DNA of 64,000 bases from Lycocorax pyrrhopterus obiensis (taxonomy: Eukaryota; Chordata; Aves; Passeriformes; Paradisaeidae), in NCBI GenBank assembly GCA_014706295.1, contig JACSVZ010000002.1, positions 16,228,494 to 16,292,493 on the forward strand, in the 5' to 3' direction. Positions 26,001 to 39,920 of the stretch are shown one piece after another. A program made the translations under genes and the position numbers. Under the pieces are notes generated by a model. It saw only the letters and a list, made by a program, of their open reading frames with translations, ran no database searches and was not told where the DNA came from. Position 1 is the first letter of the stretch, and every line of letters begins with the position of its first letter.

Positions 26001-29000
26001 GGCGTGTCTGGCACATACTCCAAGCTGATGCCTGTTGCTTTTTGTAACAGTTGTTACAGTACTTGGACATCAAGAAAGAGGGCACTAGATTCCAAAATTT
26101 CTGCATGTCTGTTGTCTACAGAAAATATGCCAAATCCCTTCACCCACAAATGTATTGATCATATCACACTTAAATTTGGATATAAGAGATTCTATGAACT
26201 AAGTCTCATACTAGCATATTTTATTCCATCTCAGAAGGATTAATGTAAATTGACAGTGTTACACCAGTTTCTATTGTGTTAGCAACTGCCAGGTTGCTTT
26301 AAAAATTTTGCTTACAGTTTCAGCTCCAGGAAACAGGAATCAGTAGCTGTTCTACCTTCATAATAAGCAAAATGTCACCATTCATAAAGTAAGGGTACTT
26401 TTATGTAAAACATTCTGCTTTTGCACCATTGACAAAGGTAATGAAGTTTGGCTTTAGTATAGATTAAGCCTCAGACTTTAGATTACTTTTTTCAAAATTT
26501 CACATTACTGAAGTTTATGATATGTAGCAAGTGTTCTGTTAAAATCTGGCTGACTGTGGATGGGAAAAAACAGCAGCCTAAGGGAGATCAGCTTATTTTT
26601 GCCCAAACTCTGTGCTTCAGGAGATCTCTAATTTTGTAACATTTGGATAACAAACCTAGAGGCTGGCATAAAGCTCCTCTTGGCACATTTTAAACATCTT
26701 TTAGTCTTATAAAAAGAAGCTTGTCCCACTAAGCTGTACGTTTGTTGGAGCTGTTTAACAGTAGCTGTGCCCTGCAGCTCTTTTAGTGATAAATGAGCCA
26801 TTTCAAATAAGGGCAATTGCAGCCAACTGTGCAGAAGGAAGCATTAAAAAAAATCTAAATAGACATTTTTGAAGCTTAAAAATGCACAAACAAAGTATGT
26901 TAAATCAAAATATATGCTGCTCCTTTTAATGGAAAAGATTGCTACTGGCTAAGTCTGCCAGCTTCAATAGGTGTGCCAAAAAGCCAAGGAATCTGGCAGA
27001 ATCCACAGATAGCAGTTCCATCTTTCATCTATATTTCTTTTCTGTATTTATCTTGCTTTAGAAAATGCAGAGAATGTCTTTTCCTTCCTACTTGGCACTA
27101 TTTCCAAACCACAGAAATACACAGAGCAGCTTCTTGCAATTGTTTAGCTCCCTGCACCAGTCTTATCCTTGTGACAGTGTGAATCATTTCTTTCTAATTT
27201 GGCAATAATAAGAAAAAAGAGCCTTACAATATTTTTATGTTTATGGAAAAATATCTTAGCTGAACTGTCAGATATAAAATTAGTTTTCTTAATTAAGAGG
27301 CACTGGGCTTAATGTGTAAGGACAGAATGCCAGGTAATTATTTCTGACATTCAGCTGATCAAAAATAGTTTCCTTGAATGTAAGGAGCTATTCAAAGAAT
27401 ATGAACATAAGAAATACCAAGAACAAAGTTCTTCCTGTAGAATCAATCACTCAGTTCAGTTTGGCTTCAAGCCCTACTCATTGTAATCTCTCTCATGTCG
27501 CCGTTTCAAAGAGCGCTCTGTGGTATCTTTTAAGTGATAGGGCACATCTTATTGATGTTGCTTTCAAAGTAAAGATGCTAAGGAAAAGTCCATTGTCAGC
27601 GTGTGCATTATGGGATGGGCTCTAGTGTTAATGTTCCTGGTCAGTATTCTGTACTTTGGCATCAAATCTAAACACCTGACAAGGCTGCCAGGGGGCACGA
27701 GGCTGATGAGAATTCTGTCCTGACTTGAGTGAGAGCAGGGACAGGATATGAATTGCTGATGCAATTACGCTCATTTAACAATCAGTAGCATGTAAAAGCT
27801 AAAATGTATCTTCTCCTGGACTATAAGTGAAAGTCCATATGATTTCATTTTATTGAAAATTTGATTTTAATTAGTGGTGCTTTTATCTCCAAGGATAATT
27901 ATTGGCTGTATTTATCAGCTGCTAGTCAGTGCAGAATTTCTTGCCATGGTTTATGATAATTCTTGATCTCTGGAAGCTTTGAAGAAAAAATTGTAATGTT
28001 AAAGTGAGAGAATATTAGCCAGTAACACTATTTAATTACCAAAAGAGTCTGATACACTGCAAACTGTATGTTACCTTTGGACTTAGGGAAACTGTTAAGC
28101 TAGATAGAAAGTGCCTTTGGGTTCATTCTAGTGTACTCATTGCATTTGTGTTAAGGTATAGATAAAAATAAAAAAACCTTTCCATGACATAGGATTGAGA
28201 AAGCAGCGACTCATAAAAGTGCTTCCATACAGGTATGACAGTTCCAAATACTGGACTCAGTCTAAGATACATAATTAGGGCTCTGAGGAAATAGAGAAAA
28301 GTTAAAAATATCAAGAAGGTCTTTAGAACACTTTAAATAAAAATTGCCCCTCTGAAGGTCCTGTCTTTCACCAGTTTTTGTCTACTGTCTACCCTGACCA
28401 CAGGTGTGTGGGATGAATCCAGGTTTATTTGCTCTTTTTATCTCTTACATCTGTGCAATCTGCACAAATAAAACATTCATTAGACTGGATTAGCTCCTTC
28501 TCAGAATTCCAGAGAGACATAATTGCTGGACTCTAGAGGCATTATAGGCTAAGGGACTGTGTATATATCCAAAAAAGGTCTGTCGTACTTTTGCACTGGA
28601 TCTGCTGAACATTCATGGTATAGAGAATATTTTATTAGTCTTTCTGCTTCTCAGAGCATTTTGTCTTTTCATCAGTTGATTACTCTATTTGTGTGCAATA
28701 ATCCTGTTGCTGTTTGGAAGGATTGAATTGACCATGCTTGGATTTTAAGAAAGCATTGAGCAGCATTCTTCACCACGAACTGTTAAAGAAGTTAAAATGC
28801 TATGTGATGAGAAGGCAGAGTCCTAGAGAGGATAAATAACGGTTTAAAACTGAGGAATCAAAGTGTAGGAATTAGGATGAAGTTTTGGAGCCAGGGGATC
28901 TTGTCATTTAGTGTTTCATAAATGATAATGGGAAGGGTGGTAAATGGTGAGGTTGCAAACTGCTGACAATACAGTTCTCCATGGTAGAGCAGAGACAATT

Positions 29001-32000
29001 GCAAACTGCAATTCACAGTGCAGAGCCATGGAGGTCAAATCTCCTGTGCAAATACGTCACAGCTCAGTGCAAAATTTTTCCCTTTCATGGATTTACTACA
29101 CTGAACAGTTGTGCATACTGCATGTGCACTGGATGCAGAGGGACTGCCAGTAATTATTGGTTAGAACTTAAAAGATGTCCAAATGTTTGGGTGAGGCAAG
29201 GAAGTCCTTGCAAACAATTTGGACAGAAAAATTTTCAATGTAAGATACAGTTAGGGACACCATGAAGCCCTGACTTTGCTTCTGATTGATCAGGCTGTTT
29301 CTGTCAATCTTTCTGCTCTTGGTCTCATAATCCAAAAATCCTCATAAAATTTGCAGTTAAATGTAGGTGTTATTTATCTTTAAATTTTTGTTGACATCCT
29401 GGAGTGCGGGGGGAGAAACTGATAGTCTGTTTAATTCTTCAGCATCAGAAATGCACATGAGGGAATTGTATTTTGAGAAACCACTCTTTCACAAAATTTA
29501 CAATATTCTGCATAAAGATACTTCTGTTCAGAGAAGGATGTTAAGTTCCTTAATTGTCATCATGAATTGAGCCCATGATGCACTGTTTAAATGAAAAAGT
29601 AGCATGTTTGAGTGGGGAGCTGATGGAGTAGAGAGTACATTCCCCATGTGGGAGTAGTACTTTCTCTTAAACCAGCTTCCACGTGTTGTTTTTATTAGGT
29701 GGCAGAATGCTCCGAACATACCCACCCAAGAAAGTCCAACATGTGGTCAGTAATGTTCTTGTGCTTGCACTAGCGTTGTGAAATAATGTCTTGGGTAGCT
29801 GGTTAACTCCAACCATTCCATCCTACCTGAGAGACAAAGTAACCACCACACCAGGTTTAAATTGTGATTCTTTTTACCTTTTGCAGTAGCATTCAGGTAG
29901 AAGGTTCACATGATTTTTTTTCCCTACGTCAAAGCACAGAGTTGCATGGTTTTAGAAAATTAGTTTTCACATCTTCCCCCGCATGCTTTAACCAGCTTTA
30001 GCAGAGCTTTTACGTGTGTGGTACAACCTCCACTTGCCCAAGCACAACTATAACTTTCTTTTTATAGAACTAAAAAACCTCAAGCAAATGAATAAGCCAA
30101 AAACATTTCCAAAACCTGAAGCTTGGAACTGAAGTTGAGAAGTTAATAAAAAAATTGAGAAAGAGGCTTTTGCTCTAATCAGAGAAAAGTTTTAAATTTA
30201 ACTTCTATTAATTAATTTTTCATTCCCTACTTCACTGTTACAACTTTAGAGAGGGAAGGAAGCAGATCAAGGTCTCTCGTATTTCCTGGCTGACATACAC
30301 AAGTCAGACAGGTATTACTGCTTCCTTGTTTGCATGCTACACAGTATTTTTAAAAGTCTGTGATCTGACAAAGCTTCCAAAAACCAGCATCCATTCAAGC
30401 ACTTTGTGGACAGAGTCCTTGAGTGGCTTTGGAGAGATGTTTTTCTTATTTTTGAAAAAATACCTAACTCCCCTCTAAAGAACTGTATGCAAATCACAAA
30501 TGCTTTGGTTGAATATGGCCTGACTGGAGTGCTAATTCAAGCAACTCCCTTTGTTTTAATCACCAAAAAACCAAAGTATTTATCTGTCACAATAAGTGTA
30601 CATGGTAATGTCTTTCCACGACACAGACTTTTAAAAAGCACACAAATTTCTAGCACTTGTAAATATATTTATGACAACTGACCAGACTGTTCATAAAGAA
30701 ATTTGGGTTGATTATAGGAAGTTGACTCCATAGTATAAAATAATTTGGTTTTTTCTAATAACAAAAAAAGCAGTTTGCGAATCTTGGCAAATAAATGGTG
30801 TCATACATTTAATTTTCTGGTATCATACATTTAGTCTTTCCAATATGAATGAACATATTCATGTTCATGGACTATACATGTACCTTTGCACATGAACAGC
30901 CACAGATCTTTTCTTGCTCCATCACATTCAGCTTCACATTTGTATGAATAGAGCAGATCTGTGCTCATACCATCTATACTTTTATTTACCCTGAGTTCTA
31001 ATTGAACATTTTCTAGTACATTTACTAGTCTAAAATCTAAAAGATTATATGTTGAACAGTACCACTCATCTTCCAGTTTATGTAAATGTATGCACTGTTG
31101 CCACCTCCGCATCTTAAAACATAAGACTATAGAACAGTCTTCTTGTGTGCCACAAAAAAAACCCCCAACTTTAAAATACCCTGGCTCCTTATTTCAAATA
31201 AATGCTATTGTACAAATTCACAGGGAGGCCATCCTGTTTTTATCCCCAGATTTTGATATGTAAGGTTTACTAGCAAAAGCACCTCGCTGGTTTTGATTAT
31301 AATGATTGTATATAGGAAGAGAGACAGACCCTTAGACCATTGGACCTAAAGCTATATTAACTTGAGAGATCAAAATCAGTACCTGCAATTGAATACAGAA
31401 GAGAGTTTGAAGTCAGTTCACACCAGTAGATCTAACACACTTTTAAAATACTGGTTCAGTCAGATTATGTTCTCAGATCCCTCTTCTCTGGGTGAGATGC
31501 ACTTGAGAGAAACATTGCAAAATTTGTTACAAGTCAGGCAACTGTAGTATCCCTTTACTGCAGTTCAGTGTTGTCTTCAAAGACAGAATAGTTAAGAGTG
31601 CATTTCAGGAATATCAGACAAACGAGAAGGAAAAAAACCCACATCATGTTTTCAGGGCTTTGCTGAGAAATCAGGCAGAACCCTTCAGAATGTCAGGGTT
31701 AATGGGCAGCTTAAACCTCATTTTTTTCCTCTGACTTACAGCTGATAGTTTATTTGCAACTTCCCCTGATTAAGGTTCATATAATCTTTGTATGATTGCT
31801 AGAGATAGGCAGAATTATAGTATTTGTATCCATAGTAATGTTAACAAATTTGAAACAAAACTGAATTAGCAATTCTTTCTCCATGTCCTATACTACCTCC
31901 TCAGTAATGTTTGAGAAGGAAGGGAAAGGTAAAAGTCATGCTCCTGCAAAATGAAAAGGAATGCAAAGAGTGAAAAAGAAGATAAGTATGGAAAAGGAGC

Positions 32001-32965
32001 AGGAAATACAAAAAATAAAAATTGATCAGGCTTGCAATGATATAAAGGAAGGATAGTCCCCAACATGTTTCTGAGCCAAAGTAAATTATGAAAGGAAAGG
32101 GACATCCATGACATAAGTTTACTGTTTTGAATGTCCATTTTATAAAATAAGTAAGCAGGCTCATAATTTAATCTTAATAAAGCTAATTTCCCATGAAATA
32201 AAAAAAAATTTGAAATGTCACTCTATTGAAAATACGAAAAAGTTCTTTATTCTCTCTATGCCACCAAAAGCCTTTCATATGTTAATCTTCTTTTGAAAAC
32301 GACAATGAAATAAAAATAAAATACAGAAAGTGGTTCAAATAAAAATATGCTGTGAGACCCTGGGCTTCATCACTTTTGGATTATCAGATCTGCCTATTGT
32401 TTTTTATGGGATGAATTTCATATCCCATAAGACTTTTTGTACATTGGAATGTTCATGATGATTGAATTCTTTCTTAATATTGCACCAAACATCTTACAGC
32501 TGAATGTAGATTCAAGCTGTCTGCCTTTAAGGTCTTCAATTAGTTACATACAATTGTACCTTTTAAACAAAGATTAGAAGTAATTTTGATTGCTAGTTTT
32601 ATTTAGCTACTTCATCTTTGCATGATATTTTTATGTGTAGTTAAATTTACACCTGAAATAGTCAATATTCCTCTGAAATCCTGTAAGTCACAAATTGAGA
32701 TGGGAAAACCTTTAAACTTAGTGTATTTTAAAGTTGTCTGCAAATTTGCAGTTTTTAAACTATTCTACATTTCACCATTTGGCATTTTGTTGACTTTCTC
32801 CTTGTCACTGATATTCACATTCTCTGCCCATTTATTATGTCTTTGCAGAGAAGGAGGGCATCCTTCTCTAAATAACTATGTAAGAAATAGACAGTAAAAT
32901 AGATGAGGTGGAGAGAGAGCTGTAGAGTTTATTCATATTTTGTAGCTATATAAACATTTGCAAGT

Positions 32966-32981
32966 ATGTGTGTGTGTGTGT
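32966..32981 (+). repeat. (TG)n microsatellite
   Basis: Short run of about eight TG dinucleotides within the ODAD2 last intron. Confidence 0.85.
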
Positions 32982-34710
32982 ACCGTATTATTATTCCCTT
33001 TAGGCATTCAAGTTATATGTATTTTTCCAAAGTAATGCAATGCAACATTTAACCTTATTGGACAGTATGACAACTATATTCTTATTTTGTATGTTATTAT
33101 TGTGTGGTCAAGAGTTTTCTTTTCAAGAGTGCTGTTATGATTCAGATGTTGAAGAAATATGGCCCTTGTCCCAAATGCCTTTCAGTTTAGTTGTAACAAA
33201 GGTGGGGACTAAACAAAATAGATAAAAATGGACAGATAGCAGGTAGGAAAAATGGAAAAATGAAGCTGTACCCAGAAGGATTTTAAACTTCAAATCTATC
33301 ATGGTGTAAAATCAATTGTAGCTCACTGAAGCTGTTTATTCTAACAAAATAGCAAACATCTCATGGTAACGTACCAGTAATCATATGCTCAGAATCCTTC
33401 ACTGAGACTGTCAAGCCCTACTCTTCTTTTTCCCTCATTTCCTGGTATTTTGTGGAATTCATCTTGCCAACAGTCATTTTGTCACAGGTAGTCACATAGG
33501 AAAAATTACTTGCCAAGGACAAGTCACCTGTCCTAAATCCTGAGATAGGTGAGATGGTTTAAGTGCACAACAAACTGCAGACAAGTTTGTTCTCATCGTA
33601 ACTTAAAAGTCCTGCACCTCTTTGCAGGAAGTGCACGGGTTTTCTGGCTCCTGTACTCTTTCTGAGGGAGGAGGGGAAAGATGAGAGAGAAGAGATAGTT
33701 CCTGGCCGGCCCGCTGGCTACCACCGTGTTCAGGTGTACCTTAGCCCAAGCTGCATCCTTTGGACCTCCTCATACCCCCCCAGCCATTCTTGAGTGATTC
33801 CAAAAAGTTGTTGTCCTTTTCCTGTGGCTGCCAGAATGGAGATGTGTTTCATGGGAGAGAGAAAAGACAGAAATAGGACAAGAAAGAAAAAGAAGCTGGG
33901 TGTAATCTTCCCAGAATTTCTCCCACACCAGCCAGAGAGCTTCAGTTTAACCTCTTTATGTTCAGAATGAGTGAACTAGGCTGCACTAGGGGTTGCTCTG
34001 ACTTTAGTCCCAGAGAGGAGAGAGCCTGTGCGAGGGGGAATCAGCACAGTGAGTGTCAGCCCTGCCCATCTTTCACCTTTACTGGAATTTCTTGGTACTG
34101 GATTTTGTACAGCTGCTAGCTCAAAGTGTTCCCTGGTGCACTGGACTTTAGTTTGAAATCTGTTTTCTTTGTGCCCCCTGAGAAATAAAAAAGAAAACAA
34201 AAACACCCCAGAACTTACATGAGCATCTTCTTCTTAAGAGTCTGGATATGGTACATGTTGTCTTACCCTTTCATACAGCTGAAAGGGGAAATCAGGAAAT
34301 TGGCCTGAATTTTAGTTTAGAAACAGTGACTTAGCTTAACATTCATTATGCTTTGATTGTGGAGTATGTTTTATTATTTATAATTTAATTTTATGAGAAG
34401 TATTTTCATAGGAATATGTGTAACGTAACACTCAAACTAGGTGCTTTAATATTTTCCAGTGTGCAATATGGTGTTGAAAGTTAGAAAATGCTGGCTGGAT
34501 CTAGACTGATACTTTCTTGGATAAGCTTCTACCATATGCTTTTATTTAAAGCATTCTTTTTTTCCTTTAGGTTAGATTTATAAAAAACACGTGAAAAATG
34601 TCTTTTTTTGAAAAAGAAGTGTTACGCAATTAGAAAATCACAGTGCTAGAAATTTAGCATCCTTCAGGAAATGTTGCATGTAAAAGAAGCCAGATACTAA
34701 ATCTAAATTT

Positions 34711-34726
34711 AAAAAAAAAAAAAAAA
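34711..34726 (+). repeat. Poly(A) run
   Basis: Run of about 16 A after AAATCTAAATTT. It is not attached to a recognisable retroposed gene. A second A run of similar length is at about 39254-39269. Confidence 0.8.
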
Positions 34727-35454
34727 GGCAAGTCCTACCACCAACTGGAAATGCTATGTCAATCTACAAGATGTTGTACTGAAGTATATGTCTTTAGTTC
34801 CAGGAATTTTAAGCTCTATGTGAACTCTGACTAGCTTCCCAGTCTAGATATGAATCTTGTTGAAGGACTTTGTCCATATTTCCTTCTGATTAGAAAAATT
34901 CAAATAAGATTTGCTTTACAGGGCAGAAGACCTAAAGAAGCCAGGACAAAAAGGGCATAAATATTTTTTTATATAGTTATTCTTTATTCATCATTTTATT
35001 TCATGTTCACAGGACTCTGGAGTATTGAATAGGCTGACCTTTTATCTGTTTTGTGTGAGCAGGGGAGCCTCTTTACTACAGGCTTGTTTTACACTTTCCA
35101 TTGTTTTAGAAAACTTGTTGTGGACACACATGACTAACATCACATGACTAATCCCTTATTTAGATATCATTCCATGCAAACCTCTATACTTCCTGAAAAC
35201 AGGACACCCTATGCTTCCTGCTTCCCCACTCCAAGTCTGGAAGCTGCAGTGACTGTGGCTGAAGGAAAGTGAGTAATTCTAAGTTATTGTAACCAGTACA
35301 TGGAGACCATCTGAGATTTTTTCAGATTTAGGGTTTGTTGGCACACTACTTACCTCTGCTTTTTCTGCTTTTAAATCTCCTTGGGCTACTTCTTTTATAG
35401 AAGTGAAAAATTCTAGAAAGACATCACTGTTTGCAGTGATACAGGCTAGAGACC

Positions 35455-36143
35455 AACATTCTGAGGAGCAGTTTTACTGAAAAGGGTATGGAGATTTTGT
35501 AGACAACAAGCAGAACATTAGCCAGCAATGTGTCCTGACAGCAAAGAAGTCACAACACTGGGTTTACAGCAGGAGCACAGCCAGTAGGTTGAGGGAAGTG
35601 ATTGTCCCCCTCAGTCAGTACTCATTAGATCACACCTAGAATACTACACCCAGCTATGGCTTTCGATGTAGGAAAGATACAGATAAACCATAATAGGTTC
35701 AGCAGAGGACAACCAGGATGGTCAGGACCTGGAGCACTTGCTCTGTGAGGACAAACTAAGGAAACTGGGCTTTTTCAGCCTGGAGAAGAGAGAGCTTTAA
35801 GTGGACTCAATAGCAGCCTTGCAGTTCCTACAGGGACTTCAGTCATCAAAAAGATGGGCTAGGCTTTTTACAGCCATGCATGGCAAGAGGATGAGAAACA
35901 ATGAGCATAAACTAAATCAAGAGTAACTGAGCACAGGGAAAACCTTTTTCCCTACCCGGTCAGTCAAACACTGCAATAGGTTGCCAAAGATGATGTGCCA
36001 TCTCTAGCCTTGAGGTTTTTCAAGATCAGACTTAAAAACTCTGGGCAACCCAGTCGAACCTCGTATCTGACTCTGCTTTGAGCCTGACACTGGGCCAGAG
36101 ACCTCCTGAGATCTCTTCCATTCTGAATTACTCTGTGATTGTG
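35455..36143 (+). mobile_element. CR1 LINE 3' fragment
   Basis: A 5'-truncated CR1 retroposon in + orientation. It follows the avian CR1 3' region: the block around CAGGAGCACAGCCAGTAGGT and GAGGGAAGTGATTG, the TTCAGCCTGGAGAAGAGAGA block, the GCAATAGGTTGCC block, and the 3' end GATCTCTTCCATTCTG followed by a degenerate ATTCTGTGATT-type octamer tail. Many indels and stops show it is an inactive old copy. Confidence 0.9.
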
Positions 36144-39100
36144 TTGTCAAAATATAGTATCACAATTCTGGGGTCGTAATGGCAAAATCTTAATTGTTCT
36201 GAATATTTAAATGATTTGGCTGTGCATTGCTTTTGGAATCCAGAAATGCTACATATGCCCTGTACGTTCTCCAAACAGCTTGTATTTGTGCTTATTTACT
36301 GGTGTGACATGCAAACTGTGCAAAAATATTGGACTGCAGCCTTAGAATAGAGATACCTGCCAACAGAAAATGAAGGCTACATGGTGCTGCAAATGCTTTC
36401 TCTGTCTATGGAAAGTGCCTTTTATGTGCCAGAAAGAAGCATTTATACCACATGCTTTTTTACTGCTTCTCACATCTGTTAACATTTACATGTGTCAGAA
36501 AACAATACCTGAACAGTAAAGGGAAGGGATACGCGAAGTTCAAGGGTATTATATCAAGAAAAATGACGTGCCATATTGCACTAATACATTGGAATAAAAA
36601 AAAAGGAAAAATATTTCTTGTCAAATATACCTAATACATGGGTGTAATTTGTATATACTATCTATGAATACATTTCCATACCCGAACTGAATGACCCAAA
36701 TGGCCAGTAAATGGAACAGAACCCATGAAAGGGTCAAGGAGTGATAATCAGGAGGTGAAAAAATTATAAATGTCTTGGTTTATTAAAAAAATAATAAATT
36801 TTTATTTCATTTAAGGCAGGACTTATATCAAAATCTTCCAAGTTGGATTCCTAAATACAGAATTACCTACTTCTATTGAAATATTTTGCATTTTTTTATA
36901 ATCTTCTCTTCAGCTGTCTTTTTGTTAGTACAAAAGGAGTAGGTTAACTGACAAATGTTGCTGTATATCCTCAGTCCTTAGAGGCAGCTACTGTATTGGG
37001 CAGTGTTTCCAAGAACAGTCCTTTGAAGTCTCACTGTGAAAATCCTGAGGCACAGTGTAGTACTGGATTTTGTATGACATGGCAGTTCTTGCAGATGTTA
37101 CCACTGGCAAGTGATTTAGAAGAGCAGCAAATTAGAGAGAAACTGATCCTTGATCCCCTGAACACAGAAGGAAAAAATCAGTATTTGATACCTTTGTAAA
37201 AATTGGTGTTTGCATTGGTTGCATTTGTACCACTAATTCTTTAGGCATCTGTTTGGGTCCTTGGAACCAGTGTCTTGCAGGATTCTGTTCTTTGATGCCT
37301 CACCCTGATTTTCCAAAATGCACCTGCAATAAAGAGCACGGACCCTCCCCTGCAGCTATTGTCATTGCCTAATATTGAATTCTCTGTGGAAAGAGACAGA
37401 AAAACACCTATTCTCCTATGTGTTTTGAGCCTAGAAAGAACTGATGGCTAAAATAAGAGATAATTAACCTTGAATTGAGTCCTACCTAATGGGTAGTCAT
37501 AATAAAGGCAAAGGTCGATTTTTGTTTTTTCCTGTGTTTCTACTAGATAATGTATCTCCGAAACATTATTTTTGTGATGAACATCTGCTCTTCCACATGA
37601 ATACAAGTCATATATGAAATTATTATGGATGTTAGAGTTCCACACTCACTACACTGCAAAAGCCTTGCATTAGATCTGTGAAGATGCAATGAATAATCAA
37701 CAGAAGGCATATAGTTTCCTTGCCCCCAAATTTAAAACCTAGACCTTTACCAAAACCACCATATGAACGGCATGTGCATACATATTTTGTGGGTTTTAGT
37801 CAGGGATATGAAGGATTTATAGCAGTTTTCTTCTGTAAGTTGCACAAGAAAGTTGCAAGGCACCCAAAGAATCACTTGGTAATTTAAGCTGATGAGAAAT
37901 CAGCTCATGGCAAATGGCAAAGAAGAAAGATCTTCATCCAGCAGTATTTCTGAAGAAAAAAATCAAGTTAAGCATTTGATAAGACTTGCATTCTGGTCTT
38001 TGTGCTTTGTAGAGCAGCTTTATCATTACAGGTAGCCCTGTGGTCTCCTTGGTCTTATGTCCACTTGAAGTCTGGTGAATCTTCCACTGACTTCTCTGGT
38101 TGCTGACCCTGGCCCACGTTTTGCACACAAAATAAAGTATAGGAACATAAACCTTTCTCGTGTCATTTCTTCTCATGTCATTTTAACTCTGGCATATCCT
38201 TTCAGAAGTGTTCATATTTTAAGAATTCTACCTAGCTACTTGGACCTCTGATTACAGTAATGGAAATTTTAAGAAGGATTGCTAGAAAAAATTATCATTG
38301 ATGCTTAATTGACATGATACTCTCTCTGACATGATTCAAGCCTATCACAGGCACTCTTACATCTTGCATGGAGGGGTCAAAGGGTGAAAGGTGACTGGAA
38401 AGATGCTTGTTTTGTGCATTTGGCTAACACAAATACTTCCTCAAGTACAAAATGCTTTGATCTCTGTAAGTAAATGCCATATGTGTGCAGCTGTGGCCCA
38501 TGCCTCACGACTGCTGGAAGGTTAGGAAAAGGTAGCATATGAATTTGGTGTCTGCATTCAATTTATGCTTTTATATTTAGCAGTTCATAATTTTGTGTAA
38601 TATTTTAGCTGTATGAAAAATATGCACCAGAGTTGAGTGATAACAGATTTCTCTGTGGTTTAACTCAACATTGTTTGGGTGAATACAGATTCCTAAGTAT
38701 TGCAGACTGAAAATACAGGTTTTAATTAGAGCTGTCTGAGCTTCAAAATACCTGAACGCACATTAAGCCTGGCAAATTTTCAGAAATCTGGGGGTTACGT
38801 GGAGCTGATTTAAGCTAAGCAAGAGACTTTTCTTTTCCAGCTATATTGCATTTGCAGTTGCATCACTGACTTGCAACACAGTGAAGTGAGAGCCAAACCC
38901 TTTATTAATGGTTTTCTGATATGTAAAAATGTTTTATCACCAAGGCCTGTCTTGTGTCATGCTAATGTTGAACAGTACCTTACTCCCAGGGAATTTCCAC
39001 TGAAAAATTTGAATGATTTCCAGAGTAAAGTATCTACTACACGACTGAAAAGCTGAATCAACTCCAGAAGTTTGGTGCCTTTCTTGAGCTTTTGTTTTTC

Positions 39101-39690
39101 ACTTTTACATGCAAATGTTTAAGACTGATATGCCCAGATCTATATCCCTCAAGATGTTTAACCTGAGTGTTTTGCTGTGACAATAAAGAAACCTACTGCA
39201 GTCAATGGGACACAAGGGTCCATCGCATGAATCCAGTTTCATGATCAAGACCAGAAAAAAAAAAAAAAAGCTCGGCTTTGTTTATTAAAAATCTTGAGCA
39301 TGTACAATTATACTGGTGTACCGTGGGGGAAAAATTGTGACTCACATAAAACATGTGCAATTTCTCCTTATAATAAAAAAAAACAAGTCAGAACCAATAG
39401 ACAGACATGTTACAATAACCAAAAAATAAGACATGAAAATATCAATTCACTGGACAAATATAATAAAATATAATGCATTGCACTTTTATGTGGATGTTAA
39501 TAGATATATGTTTACAAAAGTATGCATGTAGTAGATACAAGCCTATGTATAATGCAGTGTTGTTAATATGACTGTTAGTGTTTTATTTATCAGGTGTGTG
39601 GGTAAATTCATGCATTGTTCTAGATACGATTTGAGCATCACTGAAACAGAAGCACACTGATCTGTTTTTTCTCCTCTGTGTTTTTGCTAG

Positions 39691-39804
39691 CTCCTACTGG
39701 CCATGGTAGGCTCTACAGATGACACTCTGCAGGAGGCAGCAGCTGGTTGCATAGCAAACATTCGCAGATTGGCTCTGGCAACAGAAAAAGCAAAATATGG
39801 CTGA
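39691..39804 (+). CDS. ODAD2: ODAD2 terminal coding exon with stop
   Basis: The last coding part is 37 codons plus TGA at 39802-39804. The acceptor has a good pyrimidine tract and tttttgctag immediately before 39691. The frame is phase 0 with the preceding exon and reads [20 protein letters not shown], then ends EKAKYG. The human protein ends EKARYT, so the C-terminus is conserved in length. The exon has no long ATG-initiated frame and is easy to miss: it is found only by splicing across 22.7 kb. It completes the final armadillo unit (helix [15 protein letters not shown]). Confidence 0.95.
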   Translation, partial: LLLAMVGSTDDTLQEAAAGCIANIRRLALATEKAKYG

Positions 39805-39920
39805 TGCTTCAGCAGCTTTTACCAACACATTTGTTTAGCAATTCAGCTACATTTAAATGCACGATTACTCCTTCTAGCATCTGTATTTCATAGCAGAGCT
39901 CATCTAGCTGAGGATAATTT

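Larger units (their letters stand above)
17028..39690 (+). other. ODAD2: ODAD2 last intron, 22.7 kb
   Basis: Very long GT-AG intron separating the last 37 codons from the rest of ODAD2. It contains CR1 pieces (about 18715-18870, 22770-23060 and 35455-36143), simple repeats (21604-21631, 32966-32981, 34711-34726), a GC-richer patch at about 33640-34180, and AT-rich stretches with homeodomain-type sites at 26800-27990. No additional protein-coding exon was recognised. The 108-codon frame at 20753-21079 has no family resemblance. Confidence 0.88.
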
